64,000 nt of DNA from Paroedura picta (GCF_049243985.1 NC_135381.1:25592345-25656344), one strand, 5' to 3'. Positions 23,147 through 34,801 are shown, numbered from the stretch's first letter. The notes: a model not told the origin generated them from the sequence alone. A program made the numbers and translations.

Positions 23147-23272
23147 CAGGGGTAGTCAAACTGCGGTCCTCCAGATGTCCATGGACTACAATTCCCATGA
23201 GCCCCTGCTGGCAGGGGCTCATGGGCATTGTAGTCCATGGACATCTGGAGGACCGCAGTTTGACTACCCCTG
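23147..23272. mobile_element. Palindromic hAT MITE (CAGGGGTAGTC family)
   Basis: A 126-bp near-perfect inverted repeat: CAGGGGTAGTCAAACTGCGG on the left mirrors CCGCAGTTTGACTACCCCTG on the right, with arms meeting at GCCCCTGCTGGCAGGGGC. It folds into one long hairpin. No clear 8-bp TSD in this copy. Confidence 0.9.
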
Positions 23273-24082
23273 AGTATCCTGAGCAATATTTCCCCTCTGA
23301 AGCATTATGCTATGGGTGGCGCTTAGGCCGGAATGGCATGAAATACTCTCACCATGTTAAAAAACTGCTATGGCTTAGCTTTCAGCCTGAGCCAGAACTT
23401 AACTATCTAGGATATGTTAGTCTCAAAACAGCAGAATGAACCCAAAATTTCTTTCAAAACTTTCAAAAGTAGATTAGTCTTGTTATGTATCTTTGATATA
23501 TCAACTGGCTCTTCTCCCAAAGAAAACTTTTCAATTTATAGCTAATGGGATCCCACAAGCCTGGATTGGTTGATTATTATTTTTTTAAAGCCCTTTTATG
23601 AGATCATGGCTAAATTGGGGAGAAAAGCTTGACAAAGACCATTATGTGAGACCACAGAGGCAAGGTTTAACTTAAGGGCCCCTTGTTTCACAGCTAAGTA
23701 TTTGATATACTTAAATCTTCCAAAAATGGTGTACTGACATGATTCAATTTGCAAAGCATTGAATATGCTCCGAAATTCCTGTTCCAGGTGTAGATGTTGG
23801 AGAGGTTAAACTAGTTAGCGGTGGCATTTCATTATTTTGGTTAAACCCTCCTGCACAGAACCCTCACCGACAATTTATGGCACTTCAAACTACAGTCCCC
23901 ATGATACTTTGGAGGAAGCAATGCAAATGTAAAATGGACACTTGCAGGGTTGTCAATCTCTTCTATGTGATGTACCCCTGGCCTATGCTTGCACGGACTG
24001 TGGCCCAATTCAGATGCTCACTTGGACCAATTATTGTTTTCCAGGGAGGAGTGTATATTCTCCCCTCCAACATATGCAATAT
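23273..24082. other. Unassigned non-coding sequence
   Basis: No exon or recognised repeat. Confidence 0.4.
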
Positions 24083-24090
24083 GAGTATAC

Positions 24091-24445
24091 CAGTGGTCCC
24101 CAACCCCCGGTCCAGGGACCGGGATTGGTCCATGGATCAGTCGGTACCGGGCCGCGGCTCCTCCTTCCCGGCTGCTATCTCGGGGGCTGCTCTGTCACTC
24201 TGCCGCCGGCTCACCTCCAGCGGTCATCATGGCTGGGGCTTCCCCTCTGCGTGGCACTGCGCAGCTGCTGTTGGCAGCACCTCCCAGTGGGCGGCAGGAA
24301 TTCAGGGGCACCGGCGAAAAAGCAAGTGGAGCAGGGGCTTGGTGGTGGCAAAGTCCCTGGGCAAAAGACTACCCCCCCCCCCGGGCCTCAGTAAAATTGT
24401 CAAGCGTTGACCGGTCCCCGGTGATAAAAAGGCTGGGGACCACTG
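24091..24445. mobile_element. hAT-type MITE, CAGTGGTCC family, exact TSD
   Basis: TIRs CAGTGGTCCCCAACCC and GGCTGGGGACCACTG. The exact 8-bp duplication GAGTATAC lies at 24083-24090 and 24446-24453. Sister of the element in HMGB3 intron 4. The interior is GC-rich, and its open frames are shadows without coding signal. Confidence 0.93.
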
Positions 24446-24453
24446 GAGTATAC

Positions 24454-25344
24454 AGTGTGTATTTCCATACTAACAAGTGCCTGAACTGAATTGACTGCCT
24501 GTGTTCCATTAAGTTATGAGTGTAAGATTGGGGGTGGGGGTGGGGAGAGAGGTGGGAATAACAAAGAACAGGCTCTTTGGACCACGTGTCTAAATTCAGC
24601 AGAATTCCACTAACTTAGTATACAGCTGCTGTTCTTTTAGAGGAATCCTCAAGAGTTTGAATGAATAATGTGTACCTTGGATCAGAGGTATTCCCTAGGA
24701 AATTGCTACAAAGAACTAGTTCATGCACACAAACCTTTAAAACTGCCTTATACTATTATAGAACTGTCTAGTCTGACTGCTAGCTCTCTGGTGTCATCTG
24801 TATCACCTTTTCCCTCATATTTTAAACTAGAAATGTCAGCTAGGGAATAATCCTGGGACTTTCTACATGCAAAGCAAATGCTTTACCATTCAACCACTGC
24901 TCCTCCCCTACAATGTCCATGCTAGATATTCTTGACGCTGGTGTGGGTGTTTGAGAGGCCATTGAGAAACACCGTGGAAGAAAATGTTAGGAATTAAGCT
25001 ACTAACATAGCAGCTGTTTCTATTAAAATGTGGTCAGCAGATTAATATTTTGGGGTGTTTAAAATACATTATATTACCACGGAAGCCCTTAACAACCGTC
25101 CTGTGAAGTAGAATGGTAGTCTCTAGCTGTGGAGAAACTGCAGCTGAGAACAAAACAGCCTGTTCAGGGGCATCTGCTGAGTTTGGGCCTGTAGTGGGAT
25201 TTTGCACCAGCAACTTTTATAGACTAACTTTGCATCTTAGCCACCATAACTCACAGCAAATCACTGTAGCCTCAATCCAGAGTTGAGTTAAGCATGCTTA
25301 GACTAACCATGTTTGCTTTGGGCCATGGGGCTATGTGAATGGTG
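24454..25344. other. Mostly unassigned; decayed SINE near 24830-24905
   Basis: On the minus strand, CCTGGGACTTTCTACATGCA to ACCATTCAACCACTG resembles the tRNA-type SINE at 3258. Nothing else recognised. Confidence 0.4.
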
Positions 25345-25552
25345 TTCTGTTTAGGGATGCCAGACTCCAGGGGGCACCTGGGGATACCCCAGAATTACAT
25401 CTTATCTCCAGACTACAGAAATCAATTCCCCTGGAGAAAATGGCTGCTCTGGATGGTAGGCTCTGGCATTGTACCTCTTGGAGGTCCCTGGGCTCCCCCT
25501 CCAAATCTCCTGGAGTTCCCCAACCTACTGGCAGCTAGGTGGTAATGGCAAT
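25345..25552 (+). mobile_element. MITE-like repeat family A
   Basis: Contains CCCAGAATTACATCTTATCT, TCCCCTGGAGAAAATGGCTG, CTTGGAGGTCCCTGGG and AAATCTCCTGGAGTT. The first and last segments are partly complementary (GCCAGACTCCAGG against CTCCTGGAGTTCC). Family also at 9.2, 32.5, 38.1 and 52.3 kb. Confidence 0.7.
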
Positions 25553-27325
25553 CTCTGTTCTGTAATTACTTGGGGGGGTGACTCCTCCAGTGCAGTCTAT
25601 AGGACTCTTCTAAAGGATAGCTAATGTGTGGTGATAAAAGACAAACATGAGTTAATTCACCAAATGTGTGCCATGAGAAAACAAGATATCTGGGAGCCCA
25701 TGCCCAGGAAAGATGCCCACTATCTAATACACTGGTCTGGCCTTGTTTCCTTCTAATCAGTCTCTGTTGGGCTGGTTAATTCTTCTCTATCTCTGTATCT
25801 GAACTGATTAGATTTTCAACTGCTCCTGAATTGGAAAGGCAGTAAAATCTCAGCAATCCTCAGGGAGGCAGCCAGTTTTTTTTTTTTTTTAAGTCACGGC
25901 TTTGGATTTATCATCTTCCAATCAAGAGACAGACTGGATCAATTATATGGAAAGGACACGGGAGTGGACTCCTCCAAAGGTCAGTAAATGCCCCTCTGAA
26001 ATATTGTCAAAACAGACCTTTGCCAGTATAATCTCGCAGCATACCTCCTATTTTAACACAGATAAAAGTCATCTTCAATGGAGTTTGAGATGCAGCGTGT
26101 TTGTGTGAGACACAGTCTCTAGTCAATGTGTGCTTAGAAATGAAATGTTTTCTTGAATGTGGTTAGCCCTGTTTGGATGCAGAGCATTTTATTTTTCCCC
26201 ATCTTTCTTCAGTTAATCATTTCCTCTTGTTCCTTGCAGACTTTGTCCCTTGGAGGTTACACAAGGATCTGATAGCTGATTTGTTTGTAATCCTTTTTAT
26301 TGGATCTAGAGAACTGCTTTACCTAACAAGAGTTATTTGTTTGGTGGGGAGATGGGTTAGAAAATCTGCAAGACCCTTAGGAAGTTCAGTATTTGTGTTC
26401 TTTTACCTGTTAGCTTGACTGGATCAGTTCCTTTTACAGCAGGATTTAGCTGGGCGCTTCTCTGTAAATAGTTTAAGTTTAGAGATACTACTCTTTTGAA
26501 CAAAGTCAGTTTGCTGAAGAACAGAAGCTCTGGATTGCATAAGATTAGTCCCTCACCTCCCCAAGTCAAAATGCAAAAATGTGAGGTATGAAGCTTTGTT
26601 AGCATTCCTCAGTGCTTTAGATTACTGAGATGAGCTGACAAATTCTGAAATCAATTACCGCCAATTCTGACACAGTAGTAGAAGATTCAAAGAGTTGCCA
26701 CCTCTAAGAGAAGCTACCCATCTCTTAGTAATCATTGCCACAGGCGGCAAAATCTCACAATTGAGTAAAAAGAATTTGTTTTGACCATCTTGCATCTCTT
26801 GCCCATCAATGGCTGTTTCGACTGAGTTAGTGACATCCAACAAGACCATTTCATACATTACTGTGTCTCTCATGTGTCTGCCCTGGGACTTAATCAAATA
26901 TTTTCTGGGAGTTCCATGTTCAAAGTTGGGTTCCTAGATGAGTAGGTACTCAGTTTAGGTCAGGACTGTGTGCAGAGAAAGGGATCAAGCCTTTGCCTGG
27001 CCATGTTATTTTTCTGACCTGAAATGGCTTTGGGGGAAGATGTCCTGTTGAGGGAAATAAATGTTTCTGAATCACATCAGAAAATGGGGGAGGGGGGATT
27101 GAGAACCTTCCCCCTTGTGCCATGAAGGCCCTGATCCAAACAGGCCTGCCTATGCTTAGGAATTAAATTCCAAGCAAGGAACTTCCCGACTCTGCACTTG
27201 GCATGGGGAACATGAGCATTTTATAGTTTGAGTTTCAGATTCTTCCTACAAATGTCCCCTGTATTTATATAACCTTTGCAAATATGGTTGTCACTCTAAC
27301 ACTTAGTTTTCTTTTAAAACGGCCT
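25553..27325. other. Unassigned non-coding sequence
   Basis: About 1.8 kb without a recognised exon or repeat. Confidence 0.4.
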
Positions 27326-27338
27326 AATTTCAGCATCA

Positions 27339-27890
27339 AAGAAATTAAGACGCTTGCTCCTGGGGAGGAAAGCTATGGCAAATCTAGACAGCATCCTAAA
27401 AAGCAGAGACATCACCTTGCCAACAAAAGTGCGTTTAGTCAAGGCTATGGTATTCCCAGTTGCAATGTATGGCTGCGAAAGTTGGACCATAAGGAAGGCC
27501 GAGCGTCGAAGAATTGAGGCTTTTGAACTCTGGTGCTGGAGAAGACTCTTGCGAGTCCCTTGGACTGCAAGGCGAACAAACTGGTCAGTCCTAGAGGAGA
27601 TCAGCCCGGACTGCTCCTTAGAAGGCCAGATCCTGAAGATGAAACTCAAATACTTCAGCTACCTCATGAGAAGGAAGGACTCCCTGGAGAAGAGCCTAAT
27701 GCTGGGAGTGATCGAGGGCAAAAGAAGAAGGGGACGACAGAGAATGAGGTGGCTGGATGGAGTCCCTGAAGCAGTTGATGCAAACTTAAATGTACTCCGG
27801 AGAATGGTAGAGGACAGGAAGGCCTGGAGGATCATTGTCGATGGGGTCGCGATGGGTCGGACACAACTTCGCACATAACAACAACAACAA
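27339..27890 (+). mobile_element. BovB/RTE LINE, 5'-truncated, exact 13-bp TSD
   Basis: A continuous open frame from about 27354 to 27878 encodes the last ~174 residues of BovB ORF2: SRDITLPTKVRLVKAMVFP, MYGCESWTIRKAERRRIEAF, ELWCWRRLLRVPWTARRTN, LEGQILKMKLKYF, GKRRRGRQRMRWLDGV. Then comes the GGGTCGGACACAACTT terminus with an ACAACAACA tail. The flanking duplication AATTTCAGCATCA is exact (27326-27338 and 27891-27903). Exact TSD and an unbroken frame suggest a fairly recent insertion, although the element lacks its RT and endonuclease. Confidence 0.95.
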
Positions 27891-27903
27891 AATTTCAGCA
27901 TCA

Positions 27904-28679
27904 GCCATGTTCATATCACCGCAACACATGGAAAGAATATAGTAATTTCTTTAACCTCATATACCATTACCCCCATATGCATAGGTGCTATATGCCAGTG
28001 CTGCATAGGTCAGTCACTGGCCAATTTTTTGTGTGTGGGGGGGACAGACAAACTGGCATTGAAGTCTTGAAGAAAAGCAAAATGGAGTATTGCCACACTC
28101 CACCATGACTTGCCAGATTCTGCTGAGTTCTGCACCAAATATACCTGATTTTACAAACTTATCAGATTCTGTACTGGTCCTCCCCAAGTTTGCCAGATTC
28201 CTCCCTAGACTCCATTCACCATGGTCTAATGGCTTCTACCTTGTACCTCTGAACAGGCCCTGCCTGTCTTGAGTCACCACAGTCTGAAGCATGTGTGTGG
28301 ATTCTTGAATGAAATAACTGGTGATCGTGAGGCTACTGCTGCTGGCCAGTGTATAACCATTAGAGACATGGAAAGTTTTTAAGGCATACATTGCTGTTAC
28401 TACATACGGCATTAGTGAGAATAAAAGCTTCTGGACCTTCACATGGTGTGCATAATGTTTAAACTGGGCTATCTTTTTTGACATTGGAATGGTTGGCACT
28501 TTCCTTTGGGTATTCTAAATATTAACACTGTTTATATTGCAGGGCCTGCCCTTCACACACACTTGCTTTGCTATAAACATTGTACTGTGTCATGGGAGGG
28601 GACAAACTGAAATGGCAATGAAGTTATGGAAAGACTACAAGTGCAAGAGGAGCTTTAGAAGGCTGTTTCTGTATTTACT
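27904..28679. other. Unassigned non-coding sequence
   Basis: No exon or recognised repeat. Confidence 0.4.
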
Positions 28680-28865
28680 TCAGTTATACCTCCCCAGTGG
28701 AGACCCAAAATGGCTTACATTGTTCTCTTCCTTTTTACTCTCACAACTCTAAGGTAGACTGGCAACCATATTTGTGACTGACCCAATGTCACCCAGAGCT
28801 GCTAAGGTAAAGATGAACCTGGGTCGAACCCAGCACCCTAAGCGCTCCAACAGCCATGCCACAAT
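28680..28865 (-). mobile_element. Diverged tRNA-type SINE
   Basis: On the minus strand: a B-box-like segment (GGTTCGACCCAGG sense), then GGGTGACATTGGG, and an L2-like tail around CCATTTTGGGTCTCC. Older than the other SINEs. Confidence 0.5.
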
Positions 28866-28879
28866 GTTCCTGTAGATTT

Positions 28880-30765
28880 TCTTGCCACAACCATTTGGCA
28901 ATGAACTATTAATTTTATTAAAGCAATCTCTCGGAAGGGCAAATATGTTGGATCAGCACAAATAGGTTTCTCTAAAAGGAAATCTGCTTTAGACCACTGC
29001 CTTACCTTGGGCTTTCTAACTGATCAATATTTGAATACAGACAGGAAAAAATCATACATTGCATTTATCAACCTAAAAAGCGTGTTTGATTATATTTCTA
29101 GGGATCTATTATGAGATAAAGTAAGAAAACTGGGAATTGGCCCTTGGTTACTTTTCCCCTTAAAAAAACCTTAATTCTGGTATAATATGCGTCGTTTAAA
29201 TACACAGATGAAGGGTGCCTCACATCTAAAATCCTGATGACCAAAGGAGTCAAACAAGGCTCTGTCCTGGCCCCTCATCTCTTAAATTTGTTTTTAAGTG
29301 ATCTTCCACAACAATTTTGATCAGCAAATCGCCCCCCTCCCAAGCTGTGATCTTTGGAAATACCATTATTGCTTTATGCTGATGACACCACTATACTCTC
29401 ATGAACAAGAGTGGATCTCCAGAGATAACTGGAAGCATTCCACCAGTATTGCCAGGGCAACAAGTTACTAATCAATTATTTTAAAACCAAAGTTCTTGTA
29501 TTCTCTAAGAGTTGGTATCCTTTGAATTGGAGCATTGGGGTGAAAAAACAAATTGAGCAAGTAAAATGTTTTAAATACTTTGGCATTTCCTTCAACTATA
29601 ACTTTAAATGAGCAACACATCAGAATAAGATTCTTAGCCTGACCAGATGCTCCACTGCTATAATCAGACAAGTTTTTTTTCCTTAGAGGCAATCCATAAG
29701 TTCCTGTGGCTGTAAAGATCTTCAAGGCCAACATTCTATTCCAAACACTGTATGGTATACCCATCTGGATTGAGATCTTCCCCAACAGTATTGAAAGCAT
29801 CCAGGCTACTTTCTTCCACCAGATCTTAGGTGCTCTGAATCGTGTCCTCCGTTTGCTCTCAACTAAGTCAAAACCTCAATGAGACCAGAGCTGGGCTCTT
29901 AACATTTAAGTTCTGGCTAAAAATACATTGTAAGGCTGAGACTGGTAGTCTATTGTATTATCTTCTAAGCAACTCATATACAACTGTATGATACTCAGGG
30001 TCAAATTAAAACTGAAACAAATAGTAGATCTAACCCTCTTATAACTTTCATTTAATCAAACAGACTACTGGATCACGAATGTCACAAACTCGGCCTTCTT
30101 CTCAGCCTGCAGTTAGTTTTGCTCTTAAAATTGGCATACAAAATCGTTTGGACGAATGGCCTACTACTTCAGTACTTTAAATTTTCCTTTCCAATGAAGA
30201 GCTTTCCTCTTAGCATGCATAAATGCCTTCCCATCTAAGGTTTTATCTGGGAAATATAGTTGGATCCCTTTCCATGAAATGATTTGTCCAAGTATGACGG
30301 ATTTGCCTGATTCTATTCCCCATATAATCCTAGAATGTCATCTTTTTGGTACTCCCCATAGGAAAATTCTTTCAACCTTCCTACAGGAAGAGACATATCT
30401 GGACAAAGATTGGGTGTGCCAATTCCTTTTGAATGACACCAATGACAATATTATGAAAGTGGTTGCCAAATTAATTGCTAGTGTTATTGTGGCCAATTCT
30501 AATTCTTAATCGACATCTGTTAATCCTTACAATATCTTGGTTTTATTAATCAATTTTTATGCTACTTTCTAATTGTAATAATGGGTTAATTGTCGTGACA
30601 ATTCAATTAATTACTCTTAATAGTCAAGTTATCCTAATTTCTAACCTATCTTCGTTTTTGATCTTATTGCTATGAGATTACTGTTTTGTCTGATTCTATT
30701 GTTTTTATGACCAGTGCCAATAAAGGTAACTGAATGACTGGAATGTGTTAACAAGACTATGTAAT
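28880..30765 (+). mobile_element. Decayed non-LTR retrotransposon (RT to C-terminus)
   Basis: Remnants in order: an RT domain (AFINLKSVFDYISRDLL-like near 29065), the YADDTTILS catalytic motif near 29375, LLINYFKTKVLVFSKSW, VKCFKYFGISFNY, then a cysteine/histidine C-terminal segment near 30300 (PDSIPHIILECHLFGTPHRKI). It closes with a short 3' UTR ending AATAAAGGTAACTGAATGAC. The layout fits an I/Vingi-like or related clade, but I cannot fix the clade. Several stops and frameshifts mark it as old. Confidence 0.72.
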
Positions 30766-31087
30766 CAATAAACTGTGACCCCTGTCCAGTGCTAGATTTA
30801 GTGGGGAGCTGAAAAGCAGGCAGCTGGCCTTGAGCAATGTGCCTCAAAAGTACAAAAAGGAAGGAGCTGTGGGCAGAGAAGGATATTGAACGTTGTCAGC
30901 TTGAATTGGGAACCCTATAGATTAAGTAAAGGGGCCACCATTTGAGGGAGGAATTACAAACTTCCAAGTGGAGCACTCCTGCCATCACCCATAATCCTTG
31001 TTTGGGGAGTCAGGTGACCCTGGAAAGCCAATATGTAGCTAGCAGCTATTAAAAGAGCTGCTTTTTAATACCCACAGTCGTCCCAAA

Positions 31088-31266
31088 GACTGTTTACGCA
31101 CTGGAGGTTTCATGCCGGGCTGCAGGCTGGAGTTTTAGTCTTGGCAGGTTGATCCACCTCTTCCTGCACCCACACGGGAGCATTTGGCCGGGTGCACCTC
31201 ATCCACCCCTGATTTGTGCTCCTGCATGGGACCTGTGGCAGTGAAGTTCTCAGTGTGTAAACGGTC
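31088..31266. mobile_element. Short TIR element
   Basis: The left end GACTGTTTACGCACTG and the right end CAGTGTGTAAACGGTC are inverted repeats matching at about 14 of 16 bases. No clear TSD, superfamily unknown. Confidence 0.5.
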
Positions 31267-31308
31267 AAAGTGGCTTACAAACACTTCCATTCAGCTCTCC
31301 ACAAAGGA

Positions 31309-32225
31309 ACCCTGGCCCATTATGCATGGGGCTGATAATCCGGGATGGTGATAGCAGGGCAGCTCCGATTATGCACCCTGCTGCCGCCATCCCAGCCCTG
31401 GCCCGGTGCAGTGCCCCGAAAGACCCGCGACAAGGGAATGCGAAATATGCCGCGCTCCCTGGGTTGCTGCGGATGCCAGTGGGGGCTGGGTCCGGCCAGC
31501 CCCGTTCATAAGCGGAAGAGCCGGGCCTTTTGGCCCAGCCCTTCCCTCAATCTACGGTGTCCCTGGAGGGACACTGCACGCCCTTGTTGGCTCCGTGGAG
31601 CTGACTGGGCGGTTCCTTCATCTCCACCTTGGTGGGAGAGTGGCATGTTGCTCCCCCCCCTTGTGCAGTGGTGTCAGGAAGACAGACATGAACCAAACCC
31701 CTTGATTAAAATAAAGAGTTTATTTCTTGAAGATCATTCCAAGACAGTAACACCAGGTGCCCTCTGGGCCCACATCCAACCTAGATAACATGTTCAGCTC
31801 TGGCCTTGGAGAGGCCGGGGTACTTCTTCCAAGATAGTGCTAGTTACAAACTACTGCATGGCAGACAGGTCAAGGGTAAAATACAGACAGGCAAAATGGC
31901 TACAGGCAGGCTAAGCAATTATTCAAGACAGAAGAAAATATAGAATGGTTACACAGCTAAAATAAATCATAGCAGTAATCAGCAGATTCTGACAGGTGGG
32001 GGCCCCATTCTCCCTACTCACCTTCTCACTGTTGCTGCCTCCAGGCAGCGTGTCAGGCTTGCCAGTCCTGGTGTTTTGCGCATGTGTGTGCCTGTGCTAC
32101 GCCAGGGCAGCGTGCATACTCCGGGGGATTCCTCCTCCATGAGTACACGGGAAGCTCCGGGGAATCCTGCCCCTGCGCAATGCCTGGCAGCAGCCCGGTG
32201 TAGCTGCTACCATGCATAAAGGGTC
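31309..32225. mobile_element. Candidate GC-rich DNA transposon carrying a nested LTR
   Basis: The left flank word ATTATGCATGGGG and the right word CCATGCATAAAGG are inverted, suggesting TIRs of an otherwise unclassified element. The interior is GC-rich, contrasting with its neighbours. A probable solo LTR at 31672-31994 splits it. Open frames here look like shadows of GC-rich DNA. Confidence 0.35.
31672..31994 (-). mobile_element. Candidate solo LTR (LTR retroelement fossil), 323 bp
   Basis: The segment starts TGTCAG and ends CTGACA, the TG...CA form of an LTR with short inverted ends. Flanking 5-bp sequences are AGTGG and GGTGG, a near-match TSD. On the minus strand an AATAAA signal lies close to the 3' end, which sets the orientation. 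No internal coding region is present, as expected for a recombination-derived solo LTR. Family not determined. Confidence 0.55.
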
Positions 32226-32385
32226 CCTGTGAAGTAAGTGGGGCTGAGAACAGCTCTAAGGGAACTTTTGACTAGCCCAAGCTCACCCAGCTGGCTGTGG
32301 GTGGAGAAGTGGGGAATCAAACCCAGTCCTCCAGATTAGAGTCCACCACTCTTTAACACACAATGCTGGCTCCCAGAGGAGCTGG
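32225..32385 (-). mobile_element. tRNA/L2-tail SINE, 5' half
   Basis: Reverse complement of the SINE head and middle: AGCTCACCCAGCTGGCTGTG, a B-box segment (GGGGAATCAAACCCAG), and CCACCACTCTTTAACAC. The 3' tail is missing. Confidence 0.65.
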
Positions 32386-32534
32386 CTTGGTTCAATATGT
32401 ACAAGTCCTTGGTCACAGAGGCTGTCTGGTAGACTTGCACCTTGATAAAGGTAAATCACCCAGTACAAAAACAGCTGGATTGCAAGGGGATTTGTAGGCT
32501 GGAGTGTCTTTCATGGGGGCCACTGTGTTTTCAT

Positions 32535-32752
32535 TAGTGTTGCCAATTCTGAGTTGGGGAATTCTTGGAGATTTGGGGTCAAGCTGCAGGACAGCGGGGC
32601 TTGGTGGAGGTGAAGGACCTCAGAGTGTAAAGCCACAGAACCCACCACCCAAAATAGCCATTTTTTCTCCAGGGGAACTGAATTCCATATTCTGGAGATC
32701 AGCTGTCCTTCCAGGAGATCTCCAGGCCTCAACTGGAAGTTGGCAATCTTAA
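32535..32752 (-). mobile_element. MITE-like repeat family A, reverse orientation
   Basis: Bounded by GTTGCCAATTCTGAGTTGGG on the left and CAACTGGAAGTTGGCAATC on the right, an inverted pair around GTTGCCAA/TTGGCAA. The interior has CCATTTTTTCTCCAGGGGAA. This copy shows the family's terminal inverted repeats best. Confidence 0.75.
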
Positions 32753-33149
32753 TTTATGCATATGCATAGGAATGTGTTAGCCACATTCAGATTTGTTGGC
32801 TGACATCCCTATCCAGTGAATGAGCTCCACACATAACCTACATGTGAAAGAGAAATCCAGTCCTATACTGTGGGCAAGCAGAATGGCTACTGTATGAAGG
32901 AAGCTACATTGGGGTGGGGGGGCAGGCTCCTGGAGTTTATAGACTGACAGGAGGGTTCATATGTTGTTCAAAAGGATATAGGAAGTGATGGGGGGGAGGG
33001 ACTGGAGAACTGAAGGGGACAAGAAGGTCAAAGTAAAGGGGGGGGAGGTCAGTTTATTATTTTGATTCAAAATTAAAATTCCTGGTCCAACTGTAGGAAT
33101 ATTTCTTGAGAAACGTTGATGACATGGTGTTCATTGAAGTTATGAGTAA
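32753..33149. other. Unassigned non-coding sequence
   Basis: Purine-rich in parts; no exon or recognised repeat. Confidence 0.4.
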
Positions 33150-33350
33150 CTGTGCACAGCACTGCAAAGGGTGTTAGTCTGCTGTAGCAAAAAGCCCCCA
33201 AAACTCCACTGGCAACTCAAAGGGTAACAACATTTATCTCAATATGAGCTTTCACAAATCACAGCTTCATATAGAGTTGTCTGAAGAAGTGAGCTGTGAG
33301 CTGTGACTCACAAAAGTTTATATTGAGACAAATTTTGTCTTCGAGTTGCC
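33150..33350. mobile_element. Fold-back repeat
   Basis: The two halves are inverted copies: CTCCACTGGCAACTC and CATTTATCTCAATATGAGCT on the left answer TATATTGAGACAAATTTTGT and GAGTTGCCACTGGCC on the right. Known reptile repeats with the word GAAGAAGTGAGCTGTG are of this kind. The related family at 47685 has longer arms. Confidence 0.6.
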
Positions 33351-33524
33351 ACTGGCCTTCTGTTTTATTTCACAGGATTGCTGCTTCAGATATTTCAGAA
33401 CCTCCTCCATTAGTTGGAGGAAGGGAATATTATTTGTTTGAATTCAGCAGTAATGTTTGTAGTTCGTTTTCAGTCAGCTTCAAAATGAATTCTTTTTTTT
33501 CTTTTCTTTTTTTTCTGGTCAGTA

Positions 33525-33811
33525 TTAAAACCAGTTTGGTGTAGTGGTTAGGAGTGCGGACTTCTAATCTGGCATGCCAGGTTCGATTCTGCACTCCCCC
33601 ACATGCAGCCAGCTGGGTGACCTTGGGTTCGCCACGGCACTGATAAAACTGTTCTGACTGGGCAGTGATATCAGGGCTCTCTCAGCCTCACCCACCCCAC
33701 AGGGTGTCTGTTGTGGGGAGAGGAATGGGAATGCGACTGTAAGCTGCTTTGAGCCTCCTTCGGGTAGGGAAAAGCGGCATATAAGAACCAACTCTTCTTC
33801 TTCTTCTTCTA
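33525..33811 (+). mobile_element. tRNA/L2-tail SINE, full length
   Basis: Head CCAGTTTGGTGTAGTGGTTA, B box GGTTCGATTCTGC, body CAGCCAGCTGGGTGACC, tail AAAGCGGCATATAAGAACC with a (TTC)n end. Flanks TGGTCAGTA and TGGCCAGTA look like a 9-bp TSD with one mismatch. Confidence 0.93.
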
Positions 33812-33898
33812 ATGGCCAGTACACTCTGTTCAAATAGACTAAAGAAAACACCTGATCTTATCATCTGAATAATCCGATGAAAGACCAAAGCTATGCAT

Positions 33899-33993
33899 TT
33901 TTATTTTATTTTATTTTATTTTATTTTATTTTATTTTATTTTATTTTATTTTATTTTATTTTATTTTATTTTATTTTATTTTATTTTATTTTA
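33899..33993. repeat. (TTTTA)n microsatellite
   Basis: About 19 perfect or near-perfect copies of the pentanucleotide TTTTA. No coding meaning. Confidence 0.97.
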
Positions 33994-34503
33994 TTATTAT
34001 ATTGGTTACCCGCTGCTATCGACAAACCGTCTCACGGCAGGTTACAGAAGAAAACCCCACATAAAACACCATTAAAACATTTTCCCTGCCTAAGGAACTT
34101 CTTTCACTTTCCTATATCTTAAGTGCATGTGAATGCTGAGAGGAGAAAAGAATACGGTGTACTCTGAAGGCATTTCATACAGTTCCTGTGATATTGGACT
34201 CCAAGGAGCACTTGGCCTGCCAGAAAACACTGGAGTGAGCTATTGCAGGATGTGAAATATTTGAGCTATTTAAAAGATGACCCCTCTGTCTTGGGTACTG
34301 AAATAGCATGACCCATTGCAATTGCTCCTGGGTTTCATTGGGCTGGATAAAAAAATAATCCAGCTGCCCAATCTCTGGATCTGTTTGCTTCAAGACTGTA
34401 TAAGGCATAAAATACAACACTGGGTACAGAAATCAACATCCAGAGAATCTTAAGCTTTAAATTTTTTAAAAATTGCTATGCTTCTAGTCCATATGATGGC
34501 AAA

Positions 34504-34801
34504 GAGAGCCAGTTTGGTGAGAGAGCCAGTTTGGTGTAGTGGTTAGGAGTGTGGACTTCTAATCTGGTGAGCCAGGTTCGATTCTGCACTCCCCCCCCCC
34601 CCATGCACCCAGCCGGGTAACCTTGGGTTCGCCACAGTGTTGATAAAACTGTTCTGACCGAGCAGTGATATCAGCGCTCTCTCAGCCTCACCCACCCCAC
34701 AGGGTGTCTGTTGTGGGGAGAGGAAAGGGGAGGTGACTGTAAGCCGCTTTGAGACTCCGGGTAGATAAAAGCGGCATATAAGAACCAACTCTTCTTCTTC
34801 T
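34504..34801 (+). mobile_element. tRNA/L2-tail SINE with duplicated head
   Basis: A full-length copy in which the first bases are repeated: GAGCCAGTTTGGTG occurs twice in tandem before the A box. Otherwise as the copy at 33525. Confidence 0.92.

Noticed and set aside
27354-27878. 174-codon open frame as a host gene
   Set aside because: The protein is the BovB ORF2 C-terminus, and the element has a target-site duplication and a typical 3' tail.
33899-33993. Possible regulatory or structural role of the (TTTTA)n tract
   Set aside because: An ordinary microsatellite with no associated gene element.
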